Origin: Pseudoflavonifractor phocaeensis
Lineage (GTDB): Bacteria; Bacillota; Clostridia; Oscillospirales; Oscillospiraceae
Assembly: GCF_016901955.1 (NCBI RefSeq)
Contig: NZ_JACJLC010000006.1
Coordinates: forward strand, 1-64,000
Length of the DNA: 64,000 bases
Direction: 5' to 3'
Shown here: positions 19,747 through 27,816 of the stretch, piece by piece
Layout of the letters: the number at the start of each line of letters is the position of its first letter
Position numbering within the stretch: position 1 is the stretch's first letter
Notes under the pieces: model-generated
Database searches by the model: none
What the model was told of the DNA's origin: nothing
What the model saw: only the letters and a program-made list of their open reading frames with translations
Made by a program: the position numbers and the translations under genes

Positions 19747-21459
19747 ATGGCTGAGTATTTTTCTCCTGGCGTTTATGTGGAAGAGTTTGACTCCTCCCCC
19801 CGTGCCATTGAGGGCGTGGGCACCAGCACTGCCGGCTTTATCGGCATGACCGTCAAGGGCCCCACCATCGGCGCTCCCTCCCTGTGCACCAGCTTCGCCG
19901 ACTTCCAGCGGCAGTTCGGCGGCTACCTCAGCGAGTACACCCACGGTCCCTACCGCTTCCTCCCTGCCAGTGTGGAGCAGTTCTTCGCCAACGGCGGCAC
20001 CCGCTGCTTCATCGCCCGGGTGGTGCCTGAGAACGCCGCCGTGGCTACCGCCTCCGCCGGCCCCCTGTCCATGCGGGCCGCCAACGAGGGCAAGTGGGGC
20101 AACCGCATCCTGGTGAGCTTCACCACTGTCAACAAGCGCAAGCTCCAGCTCATCCGCAAGGAGGGCGACCGGGTCTACGTGGCCAAGAACGCCACCGGCT
20201 TTGCCGAGGGCGACCTGGTAGAGTTCGCCGGGGAGCTCAACCGGGTTCAGAGCATCTTTGACAACGTCATCACCTTTGAGGGTGAGTTTACCGGAGACCC
20301 CGTGGATCCCGCTCTGGTGCCCAAGGCTGTCCTTTACTCCGTGGAGATGGACGTGACCGTTCGCTGCGACGGCGAGGTGGAGACCTATGCCGGGGTCAAC
20401 CTGGTACCCAACTCTCCCAATAACCTGGCTGCCCGGCTGAGCGCCAGCAAGCTGGTGGTGGTGGAGGAACTGGCCGCCGATGACGAGGTGGTCAATCCTG
20501 TCTCCGCTCTGTTGGGCAAGGGCAAGCTCTCCGGCACCGTGGCCTTTGCCGGTGGCAGCGACGGCACCATGGACGCCGTTAACGCCGGCGTGTACATCGG
20601 CCAGGACGGTGGCCCCGGCAAGCGCACCGGCATCCAGGCCTTCCTGGAGAACAACCTGGCCAGCATCATCGCTGTGCCCGGCGTCACCATCCCCGAGGTG
20701 GTGGTTTCCCTGGTGGCCCACTGCGAGAACGGACAGAACCGCTTCGCCGTGCTGGATATTCCCCAGGAGCTGGTCAAGACCAACGACATCCTGGAGTACC
20801 GCTCCATGATCGACTCCACCTACGCCGCCATGTATCACCCCTGGATCCAGGTGTTCGATCCCGTGACCAAGAAGCCCGGGTTCGTGCCCCCCTCCGGCGC
20901 GGTAGCCGGCGTGTACTCCCGCACCGACGTGACCCGGGGCGTCCACAAGGCCCCCGCCAATGAGACCGTGGCCTGCACCGGCCTGTCGGTGAACTACAAC
21001 ACCGGCGAGCAGGACGTGCTCAACCCCGCCGGCGTCAACCTGATCCGGGCCCTTCCCGGCCAGGGTATCCGTGTTTGGGGCGCCCGCACCGCCAGCAGCA
21101 ACAGCGCCTTCAAGTATGTAAACGTGCGCCGCCTGTTCATCTATGTGGAGCAGTCCATTAAGAACGCCACCAACTGGGTGGTTTTCGAGCCCAACAATTC
21201 CTCCCTGTGGGCCAGAGTGCAGGCTACCGTGTCCTCCTTCCTGGAGAACATGTTCCGGGCCGGTATGCTCTCCGGCGAGACCCCGGCCGAGGCTTTCTAT
21301 GTGGACATCGGTCCCAACACCATGAGCCGGGACGACATCATGAACGGCCGGCTGATCTGCGAGATCGGCATCGCCCCCAGCCGCCCTGCCGAGTTTGTCA
21401 TTTTCCGCGTGACTCAGTTCACCGCCGAGTCCGCCGCCGCCGAGGCGTCCGCCGAATAA
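19747..21459 (+). CDS. Contractile tail sheath protein
   Basis: 570 residues. The N-terminus AEYFSPGVYVEEFDSSPRAI is the classic tail sheath opening, and the C-terminal RRLFIYVEQSIKNATNW, NNSSLWARVQ and P-AEFVIFRV segments are the conserved core that forms the handshake with neighbouring subunits. Afp and PVC encode two or three sheath paralogues; here there is only one. The sheath contracts to drive the inner tube. Start at ATG 19747, chosen because all family members begin near this residue and a folded leader hairpin places the ribosome site correctly. The next gene is the tube protein, 49 bases on. Confidence 0.95.
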   Translation: MAEYFSPGVYVEEFDSSPRAIEGVGTSTAGFIGMTVKGPTIGAPSLCTSFADFQRQFGGYLSEYTHGPYRFLPASVEQFFANGGTRCFIARVVPENAAVATASAGPLSMRAANEGKWGNRILVSFTTVNKRKLQLIRKEGDRVYVAKNATGFAEGDLVEFAGELNRVQSIFDNVITFEGEFTGDPVDPALVPKAVLYSVEMDVTVRCDGEVETYAGVNLVPNSPNNLAARLSASKLVVVEELAADDEVVNPVSALLGKGKLSGTVAFAGGSDGTMDAVNAGVYIGQDGGPGKRTGIQAFLENNLASIIAVPGVTIPEVVVSLVAHCENGQNRFAVLDIPQELVKTNDILEYRSMIDSTYAAMYHPWIQVFDPVTKKPGFVPPSGAVAGVYSRTDVTRGVHKAPANETVACTGLSVNYNTGEQDVLNPAGVNLIRALPGQGIRVWGARTASSNSAFKYVNVRRLFIYVEQSIKNATNWVVFEPNNSSLWARVQATVSSFLENMFRAGMLSGETPAEAFYVDIGPNTMSRDDIMNGRLICEIGIAPSRPAEFVIFRVTQFTAESAAAEASAE

Positions 21460-21508
21460 GATCCGCCGCCTGAGGCATCACTACCTACGAAAAGGAGAGT
21501 AAAATTAT

Positions 21509-22000
21509 ATGGCTACTACCAATTCTTCCGGCCTGTATTATCCCCTGACGAAAATGAACTTCCTGGTGTCGGTGGATGAGGTCAACGGCGTGGCCGCCTT
21601 CAACGAAGTCACCGGCATCGACGCCAGCGTGGACGTCATCGAGTTCCGCCAGGGCAACTCCTCCAGCCTGGCTCCCGTCAAGATCCAGGGCCTGGTGAAG
21701 CACGGCAACATCACCCTGAAGATGGGCTACACCAAGGACCAGGACTTCAAGACCTGGATCCAGAACTGCGTCTCCGAGCACCGGGGCGAGACTCCCCGCC
21801 GCAACGTGACCATCGAGCTTATCGACATTTCCGACGGCGCGCCCCAGGCCATCCAGGAGACCGTTACCGGTACCCTGACCTGGATCCTGAAGGACGCCTG
21901 GGTGTGCAAGTACAACGGCCCCGACCTGAACGCCTCCACCAGCGAGGTGGCCATCGAGACCGTGGAGATCGCCTACGAAGAGCTGACCATCCCCAACTAA
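21509..22000 (+). CDS. Contractile tail tube protein (gp19 family)
   Basis: 163 residues, typical of T4 gp19/Afp1/Pvc1 tube subunits, whose stacked hexamers form the inner tube inside the sheath. The recognisable parts are NFLVSVDEVNGVAAFNEVTG, the central VKIQGLVKHGNITLKMG and the C-terminal AIETVEIAYEELTI. The ATG at 21509 follows AAAAGGAGAG by 12 bases. A strong GC hairpin follows the stop, which could stabilise or separate this abundant message from the downstream genes. Confidence 0.9.
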   Translation: MATTNSSGLYYPLTKMNFLVSVDEVNGVAAFNEVTGIDASVDVIEFRQGNSSSLAPVKIQGLVKHGNITLKMGYTKDQDFKTWIQNCVSEHRGETPRRNVTIELIDISDGAPQAIQETVTGTLTWILKDAWVCKYNGPDLNASTSEVAIETVEIAYEELTIPN

Positions 22001-22018
22001 GTCGGGATGTGATCCCGT

Positions 22019-22059
22019 CCGCCCTGCCGGCCTGACCGGTAGGGCGGGGGCCTGCCCCC
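22019..22059 (+). promoter_or_regulatory. GC hairpin after the tube gene (attenuator or message stabiliser)
   Basis: A 12-bp stem (22019-22030 with 22036-22047, one G-T pair) is followed at once by a smaller GGGGGC/GCCCCC hairpin. There is no U tract, so full termination is unlikely. Its position between the highly needed sheath/tube genes and the low-copy baseplate genes fits partial attenuation or 3' end protection. Confidence 0.5.
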
Positions 22060-22113
22060 GCTCCGGCGGAGGTGGGCCCCTGCCCTATCAAGCTGAAACT
22101 GGAGGAGCTTCCT

Positions 22114-22476
22114 ATGACGACAGTTTATGAATTTGAATTGCCCAAGGGTTATGTGGACTCGGTGGGCGAGGTCCACAAACGGGGGAAAATGCGCCTGGCC
22201 ACTGCCGGCGACGAGATCTCCGCCACACGGGACCCCCGTGTGCTGGCCAACCCCTCCTATCTCACCGTGGTGATCCTGGCCAAGGTGATCGTGGAGCTGG
22301 AGGGCATGGAGACCATCGTGCCCAACATCGTGGAGCGGTTTTTCACCGCCGACCTGGCCTTTTTGCAGGATATGTACCAGCGCATCAACGACGTGGAGCC
22401 CCCTGTTATGAAGGCGGTGTGCCCCGACTGCGGCAAGACCTTTGAGGTGCCCATAAATTTTACGCCAGAGGGATAA
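22114..22476 (+). CDS. Tail assembly chaperone-like protein with C-terminal zinc ribbon
   Basis: 120 residues from ATG 22114 (GGAGGAG upstream). The N-terminal part (VYEFELPKGYVDSVGEVHKRG, DEISATRDPRVLANPSYLTVVILAKVI) resembles the small tail assembly chaperones of Mu-like and CIS clusters. The C-terminus carries one CPDCGKTF zinc-knuckle half. The place directly after the tube gene is where phages encode the G/GT-type chaperone pair that coats the tape measure during assembly. The last codons contain a slippery A AAT TTT heptamer, and the next open frame is in the -1 frame, so part of the product may continue into the downstream DUF6760-like domain. Confidence 0.65.
   Translation: MTTVYEFELPKGYVDSVGEVHKRGKMRLATAGDEISATRDPRVLANPSYLTVVILAKVIVELEGMETIVPNIVERFFTADLAFLQDMYQRINDVEPPVMKAVCPDCGKTFEVPINFTPEG
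22455..22461 (+). promoter_or_regulatory. Canonical -1 slippery heptamer A AAT TTT
   Basis: In the frame of the upstream gene, the codons ATA AAT TTT form X XXY YYZ exactly (22455-22461), five codons before its stop. Slipping back one base gives an open frame to 22703 and a fusion of about 196 residues. A GAGGTG element complementary to the 16S tail lies 5 bases upstream (22444-22449). This is the layout of lambda G/GT-type chaperone genes. Confidence 0.6.
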
Positions 22477-22703
22477 CGCTGTACCCCCAGCAGGAGCTGT
22501 ACAAGGAGATGAGCTTCATCTCCTACTACTTCCACTGGAGTCAGGAGGATGTGCTGGGCATGGATCACGCCAGCCGCCGCCGGTGGTGTGAGGAGATCTC
22601 CACCATCAACAGCAGCCTGAATCCCTCTGAAAAGAAGAAGGAAAAGAGCATCCTGGAGATGGGCCGCCAGGCGGTGCGCCGGCCTGCCGGAGGAGGTCGC
22701 TGA
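22461..22703 (+). CDS. Small DUF6760-like CIS protein (Pvc6-like), probably reached by -1 frameshift
   Basis: The open frame codes for YPQQELYKEMSFISYYFHW, then SRRRWCEEISTINSSL. As I recall it, this is the DUF6760 pattern of CIS clusters (Y-P-x-x-x-L-Y-x-E, then FHW and RRRW-EEI). The first ATG in frame (22509) lies inside that conserved block and has AAGGAG abutting it, so a start there would truncate the family. No ATG or GTG lies between the end of the previous gene and the block; only ATA, ACG and CTG do. The upstream slippery site explains this best: coding would be join(22114..22461,22461..22703). The stop overlaps the next ATG as TGATG. Confidence 0.55.
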   Translation, partial: YARGITLYPQQELYKEMSFISYYFHWSQEDVLGMDHASRRRWCEEISTINSSLNPSEKKKEKSILEMGRQAVRRPAGGGR

Positions 22704-24193
22704 TGAGTGTATTCAACGGAAGCCACGGGATCACCGATGGCAATATACTGGTGTGGAACCAGGGGCGCAACCCCCTGGTCAACTTCAACTTTATGCTGCG
22801 GGTAGAGCTGCTCTTTGACCTGCCCTGTAAAAGTGTAAAGGCCTTCACCCGGGAGATGGAATACGATTTCATCCAGGAGGGTGGACTCAACGATTATGTC
22901 CACATGCTGCGCAAGCCTATCAGCCGTCCCTTTACCCTGGAGGTGGAGCGGTATGTGGGCGTGGACTACGTGGACCCCATGCCCCTGGGCGGCAACCTGG
23001 CTTTGCCGGTGTTCCTCTTCGTGGGCCGGGCTCCCAATCAGTTTATCCCTGGCCTGGTGGCCCGTACCTATGTGTTCACCGGCTGCTGTGTGATGAAAAA
23101 GACCTACGGGGAGCTGTCCGGGGACCAGTCCGGCCTGCTGGTGGAGACTACCACCCTGGGCTATCGGGAGATGCTGTGCGTGGACATCCCCTGGAGCGAT
23201 GTTCTTACCGATGTGGGGGCGGAATATGCCACTCCTGCCACCAACAGCGTCAGCAACGAGGCCCGGGCCAAGGACGAGCAGCTCCAGCTGGAGCGCCTGA
23301 AACAAGAGGCCGCGGAGCTGGAGAGCACTACCGGGGAGAATGCCTCCGCCGCCAGCGAGTTGAGAACCCAGGGGGACAGCCTGGTCACTGAGATCACCGG
23401 TCTGATCGACCAGTTGGAGCAGGCGGAAAAAGCGGCCCAGGATGCGGCCGGCCAGACTTCCGAATCTGCCACAACTCCCGCAGCTCCCGCGGTCAGCGGC
23501 CGGGCCGCCTCATTCCGCAGCAGGCTGGATACCCTGAAGAAAACTCTGGAGACCCAGGGCAAGGATCTGGACGACAACCAGGCCACCCAGCTGGCCACTG
23601 TTCAGAGTAAAAACCAGGAGATCCAGAACGCCACCCAGCTCAGCCCCGCCAATACCTCCCACGGCGCGATGAAGGAGTCCGCTCAGAAGATCAATGACCG
23701 CAAGACCCAGCTGGACAACGCGGTCACCGAGCTGAGGGCCCTCCAGGCGGAGGTGGACGCCATCGTCAATCCCAAGCCGGAGACAGAGACGTCCCCCGCC
23801 GGACCCTCTGCCGCCGAGATTGCCATGGAGGAGCGCCGGGCCAAGGCGGAGGCCGCCCAAAAGGAGCGGGAGGCCGAGGCCGCCCAGCGAGAGCAGGACG
23901 CCAAGGATGCCGAAGCCGCCCGGAAGGAGCGCCAGGAGAAAGCGGAAGAGGCTGAGAAGGAGCTGGAAGCCCAGCAGAAGCAGCAGGAACAGGACGCCAA
24001 GGACGCCGAAGCCGCCCGGAAGGAGCGCCAGGAGAAAACGGAAGAGGCTGAAAAGGAGCTGGAAGCCCAGAAGAAACAGCAGGAACAGGACGCCAAGGAT
24101 GCCGAGGCGGCCCTTCAGGAGCGCCGGGAGAAGGCCGAGCAGGCGGTTGCTTCCCAAGCACAAGAGGAATCGGAGCGCACCCAGGAGCCGTAA
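22703..24193 (+). CDS. Tube-initiator-like protein with long repetitive coiled-coil tail
   Basis: 496 residues from ATG 22703, overlapping the previous stop. Residues 1 to about 175 follow the tube-protein pattern (NFNFMLRVELLFDLPCKSV, EMEYDFIQEGGLNDYVHM, RPFTLEVERYVG), so it may be the tube-initiator or baseplate-proximal tube ring, like gp54 or Pvc5. Residues about 190-496 are a charged coiled coil. Its end is built of a 32-residue unit rich in E, A, K, Q and R, repeated almost identically (starts at 23891, 23987, 24083). A coiled coil on a tube paralogue is not part of Afp or PVC as I know them. It could thread the lumen or act outside the tube. Confidence 0.65.
   Translation: MSVFNGSHGITDGNILVWNQGRNPLVNFNFMLRVELLFDLPCKSVKAFTREMEYDFIQEGGLNDYVHMLRKPISRPFTLEVERYVGVDYVDPMPLGGNLALPVFLFVGRAPNQFIPGLVARTYVFTGCCVMKKTYGELSGDQSGLLVETTTLGYREMLCVDIPWSDVLTDVGAEYATPATNSVSNEARAKDEQLQLERLKQEAAELESTTGENASAASELRTQGDSLVTEITGLIDQLEQAEKAAQDAAGQTSESATTPAAPAVSGRAASFRSRLDTLKKTLETQGKDLDDNQATQLATVQSKNQEIQNATQLSPANTSHGAMKESAQKINDRKTQLDNAVTELRALQAEVDAIVNPKPETETSPAGPSAAEIAMEERRAKAEAAQKEREAEAAQREQDAKDAEAARKERQEKAEEAEKELEAQQKQQEQDAKDAEAARKERQEKTEEAEKELEAQKKQQEQDAKDAEAALQERREKAEQAVASQAQEESERTQEP
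23891..24136 (+). repeat. 96-bp in-frame tandem repeat
   Basis: Two full copies and a partial third begin at 23891, 23987 and 24083, each 96 bases (32 codons) apart and nearly identical in DNA. They encode E-Q-D-A-K-D-A-E-A-A-R-K-E-R type coiled-coil units in the tube-initiator-like protein. The high identity suggests recent expansion, so copy number may differ between strains. Confidence 0.85.
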
Positions 24194-24221
24194 TCTATGA
24201 GTAAGGAGGGAGCAGACCGGT

Positions 24222-26954
24222 ATGCTGACCCTGAGAGAACCCATCCAACTGAAAACCGGTCTGACCCTCACCGGGGGCACCGAGGCCTTCGGCCAGCGGC
24301 TCAACGGCAACTACGGCCTGATGACCGCCCGCATCGCCCCCAAGGACCTGCTGTTTCTGGTGACCACTCCGCCGGAGTTCCCCGAGGACCTGGGGGGCGT
24401 GAGCAGCCTGGAGCTGCGCAACGCCTTCACCGATATCCAGCAGACCAAGGTGGACGTGGTCAACAATGTCCTTAACCGCATCGTCCTCAACCAGGACCAC
24501 CACTTTACCTATCAGGATCAGGTGTATATCACCTCGGTGCTGCGCAAGCTGGGGGTCCAGGATGTCTCCCACTTCATGGAGGAGGTGCGGCGGCTGCGGG
24601 AGGAGCAGGAAAATCTGACCACCCTCACCCGGCTGTACCGCCAGGAGACCACCCGGCGTGCTCTCACCACCCTCCGGCAGGAGGGGGAGGGCGGCAGCAA
24701 GGAAGCCGCCGCCTCCGCCGGTGAGGCGGCCGGGAAGCAGGCCCCCGCTCCCCGGTATTACCTCCACCAGGACATCTACCACCGGCTGGGCACCGGGGAT
24801 ATCTACCAGCAGGTGGCCGCCTTCTACCACAACGTCACCGGCCTGGGGGACACCTTCACCAACCAGGAGCTCCGCCTGTCGGAGCAGCTGCGGGTGAGCC
24901 AGTCCCTCAGGCTTCAGGAGGAGCGCCGGCACAACGTGTACGGCGGAGCGGTGGCCCTCCACCACCATGTGAACCGGTATGAGCAGGGAGATATCCTCCC
25001 CCCGCCGGAGACCCAGGAGCAGGTGCTCTCCCAGGCCGCCGAGGCCGCCCTGCTGACCACTGTGGACCATATGCTCACCCACACCCTGGAGCGGCATATG
25101 ACCGACAAAGACACCTGGCTCACCCTGAACCACAGCCTGACCCAGGTGGCGGAGAACTCCCTGAGCCGCTTTGAGACCTACCACACCCAGAACACCAACC
25201 GCTTCCGGGACGGGGACAGCTACCACAGCTGGTACCGGGCCCTGGAGGAGCGGGAGATCCAGACCCTCCGGCAGCTGGGAGAGAGCTGGCACACCAGGGA
25301 GACCCTGGAACGGACGGGAGCTCCGGCGGCGGGCGAGGCATTCCCGCCCGGGCTCCAGAGCCCGGCGGAGCTCACCTATCTGGCCCCCGGCCAGGCCCCC
25401 GAGAGGGAGAAGCCGGAGGGTCCGCCCACCGAGGGCAGGACCGGGCTCACCACCCTGGAGCTCACCAACCTGACCCAGCAGATCTTGGGCCGGGAGCGCC
25501 GGCCTGACAGCCGCCCGGCCAGGCCTGAGCTCCGTCCGGAGGAGCGGGATGAGGAGACCCTGCGGACCATCCTGCGGCGGCAGCGGGAAAGCCTGATCTA
25601 CCGCCAGACCGGGCAGGCCCCCGGGGAGGAGACGCCCGCCGGGGCGCCCCCCGCCGAATCTGCCGCCCAGCTGATCCGCCAGACCCTGCGGGAAACCATC
25701 CTGCCGGGCGAGGAGGGCAGGGCGGCTTCCCAGTCTCCCGCCATCCGGGAGACGGTGGAGCGGCTGCGGGAGCTGCGCCAGGAGGAGCTCTACCACACCA
25801 GCCGGCAGGCGGCCCTTACCCTGCGGGAGCTGGCGGGGATGGAGCGGGACACCGTGGTGCTGGAGCAGCAGTCCATCCCCCTGTCCGATCAGCCGGCAGC
25901 CCAGATCCCGCCTGACCGCCAGATCCGCCAGACCCTGGAGGTGCTGCGGCAGGAGGGGGAGCGCCAGACCACCCAGCATATCTATACGGAACAAAAGACC
26001 GCTGCCGCTCCAGCTCCGCCGGCGGAGCAGGTCCACCGTGAGGCTACCCTTCCGCAGGAGGAAGGGGAAGCGACCGTCTCCGCCGCCGTGCCGGCGGCCC
26101 AGGCCACCCCGGAGCAGCTCATGCGGGAGCTGCGGGAGATCGACCGGCTAAACCGGGAGCGGGTAGAGCGGATCCGGACCATGGAGCAGCCCCAGGTGCG
26201 CCAGGTGAGGCCCACCGCCGCCGACCAGGCCCGAACCCGGGCCGACGCCCTCCGGGCCCTGGAGCAGCCTGAGCTGGTGCTGCGGCAGCTGGAGGAGGCC
26301 CGTCAGGAGGAGCCGACCCAGGGGAGCGTCCCGCCCCAGGTGGAGCAGATCCTGCGGCAGGCCGACCCGATGACCCGGAAGCTGTACGAGACGGTGGTGA
26401 AATACCAGCGGGATCCCCGGGCCGCGGTGGCGGAGGGACTGGTCCACGCCAGCAATGTGGGGGCCTTCAATGCCGACACTGCCCAGCGTCAGGCAGCAGC
26501 CGAACAGCCGGGGGAGGGGGCGGCGCTCCACTTCCCGTCCCCCGCGACAGAGGAACCCCAGCTGCCCCCGGCAGGGGAGCAGGCGCTGGAGCACCTGCGG
26601 GAGGGGGCCCGCCGGAGAGGGGCTCAACCCCATCGGCCGGGCAGCTGGGAAAAACTGCCGTTTGTATTCAAGCGGGAGGACAACTCCGCCTATGAGGAGT
26701 TGATTCAGCGGCTGGAGGAGCAGCGTACCCAGCAGACCATCCAGCAGCCCGTCCACGAAGAGATCACCCGCCAGTCCACCAGCCAGACTCAGATCAATGA
26801 AATCAACCGCCAGGTGGTGGACCACACCACCGAGGATATCACCGCCCTGATCAACCGGACCATGGCGCAGCAGATGAACCAGATCACCAGCCAGGTGTAC
26901 CGCCAGATGGAGCGCAGGCTCCAGACCGAGCGGAACCGTCGCGGCCGGTTTTAA
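24222..26954 (+). CDS. Candidate tape-measure or cargo-adaptor protein of the CIS
   Basis: 910 residues, rich in R, Q and E, mostly helical with many short heptad stretches and proline-rich breaks. No membrane helix or enzyme motif is seen. The N-terminal 140 residues are more globular (PIQLKTGLTLTGGTEAFGQR). The C-terminus ends in an amphipathic helix with a basic tail (QMNQITSQVYRQMERRLQTE). Length, composition and place between the tube-initiator-like gene and the hub adaptors suit a length ruler (Afp14-like) or a protein that loads cargo. I do not recognise a family. It starts at ATG 24222 after AAGGAGGGAG. Confidence 0.55.
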   Translation: MLTLREPIQLKTGLTLTGGTEAFGQRLNGNYGLMTARIAPKDLLFLVTTPPEFPEDLGGVSSLELRNAFTDIQQTKVDVVNNVLNRIVLNQDHHFTYQDQVYITSVLRKLGVQDVSHFMEEVRRLREEQENLTTLTRLYRQETTRRALTTLRQEGEGGSKEAAASAGEAAGKQAPAPRYYLHQDIYHRLGTGDIYQQVAAFYHNVTGLGDTFTNQELRLSEQLRVSQSLRLQEERRHNVYGGAVALHHHVNRYEQGDILPPPETQEQVLSQAAEAALLTTVDHMLTHTLERHMTDKDTWLTLNHSLTQVAENSLSRFETYHTQNTNRFRDGDSYHSWYRALEEREIQTLRQLGESWHTRETLERTGAPAAGEAFPPGLQSPAELTYLAPGQAPEREKPEGPPTEGRTGLTTLELTNLTQQILGRERRPDSRPARPELRPEERDEETLRTILRRQRESLIYRQTGQAPGEETPAGAPPAESAAQLIRQTLRETILPGEEGRAASQSPAIRETVERLRELRQEELYHTSRQAALTLRELAGMERDTVVLEQQSIPLSDQPAAQIPPDRQIRQTLEVLRQEGERQTTQHIYTEQKTAAAPAPPAEQVHREATLPQEEGEATVSAAVPAAQATPEQLMRELREIDRLNRERVERIRTMEQPQVRQVRPTAADQARTRADALRALEQPELVLRQLEEARQEEPTQGSVPPQVEQILRQADPMTRKLYETVVKYQRDPRAAVAEGLVHASNVGAFNADTAQRQAAAEQPGEGAALHFPSPATEEPQLPPAGEQALEHLREGARRRGAQPHRPGSWEKLPFVFKREDNSAYEELIQRLEEQRTQQTIQQPVHEEITRQSTSQTQINEINRQVVDHTTEDITALINRTMAQQMNQITSQVYRQMERRLQTERNRRGRF

Positions 26955-26978
26955 TTCCGGAGGAAGGAGGAAACGTCC

Positions 26979-27800
26979 ATGGCAGGCATCGGCAATACGT
27001 TAAAAAGCGGCATCACCAGCGCGGCCAACTCCCTGTTCGGCAATCTGGAGCAGGCCATCCTGGAGATCGAGGACTACCGGGCGGCGGCGGCCGCTACCGC
27101 CAACCAGATGATGACGCAGATCAGCAATTCCAGTGCCGGCGGGCCCTTGACCCAGAGCGACACTAATATCCTGAGCAATGCGGCCCAGGCGGTGGCCGGA
27201 CAGACATTTGCCGCCGGCAACTTTGAGAAAAAGACCTTCAAGGTCCAGTTCAACCCCTCGGAGATCCAGCTGGACAGTGTGGCCTTTCCCCAGAACATGG
27301 CCAACGCCCTGGACGGGGGGGCCCAGAGCCTGCTCAACGACCTGTGCAAGCCCCGGGTGGACCTGACTCTCCGGCTGTATTTCGACGCGGTCAATCTGTC
27401 TGACAGCTTCATGTGGGAGAAATTTACCTCCGGCGTGTCTGCCCAGTCTGCGGTCAATATCGCCAGCGCGGTGGCTGGGACCAAAGGCAAGGTGTGGACC
27501 GTCCAGACCCAGGTGGAAGGTCTGGTGGCCGCCCTGCGGAACATCTACACCCGGCGGATCACCTTTCACTGGGCCGACTTCTCCTTCAGCGGTCAGCTGA
27601 ACACCATCATGGCCCAGTACACCATGTTTTCCACCAGCGGCAGGCCGGTGCGGGCCCAGGTGCTCATGCGCCTGCGGCAGGACAGCAGCACCGCCGCCAC
27701 CAGAGGCAACTGGCAGAGCGATTTCCAAAAAGCCTTTGGCGGGACCGGGACCAGCATCGGCTCCCTGACCCAGGGTATGGGCAGCCTGCTGAATTTCTAA
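26979..27800 (+). CDS. CIS tube / baseplate adaptor protein, first copy (Afp7/Pvc7-like)
   Basis: 273 residues. The FKVQFNPSEIQLDS segment near residue 85 is the F-N-P signature of the CIS tube protein N-terminal domain, which in PVC and Afp adapts the hub to the tube. Shared with the next gene are SDSFM-EKFTSG-SAQ and YTMFSTSGRPVR. There is no C-terminal LysM domain, which Pvc7-type proteins often have. The ATG at 26979 follows GGAGGAAGGAGG. The first 80 residues are low-complexity and Ala/Ser-rich, unlike the rest. Confidence 0.8.
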   Translation: MAGIGNTLKSGITSAANSLFGNLEQAILEIEDYRAAAAATANQMMTQISNSSAGGPLTQSDTNILSNAAQAVAGQTFAAGNFEKKTFKVQFNPSEIQLDSVAFPQNMANALDGGAQSLLNDLCKPRVDLTLRLYFDAVNLSDSFMWEKFTSGVSAQSAVNIASAVAGTKGKVWTVQTQVEGLVAALRNIYTRRITFHWADFSFSGQLNTIMAQYTMFSTSGRPVRAQVLMRLRQDSSTAATRGNWQSDFQKAFGGTGTSIGSLTQGMGSLLNF

Positions 27801-27816
27801 GGGAGGTGGAACGTCT

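Noticed and set aside
23891-24136. Possible CRISPR-like direct repeats
   Set aside because: The 96-base units are adjacent without spacers and stay in frame with a coiled-coil protein.
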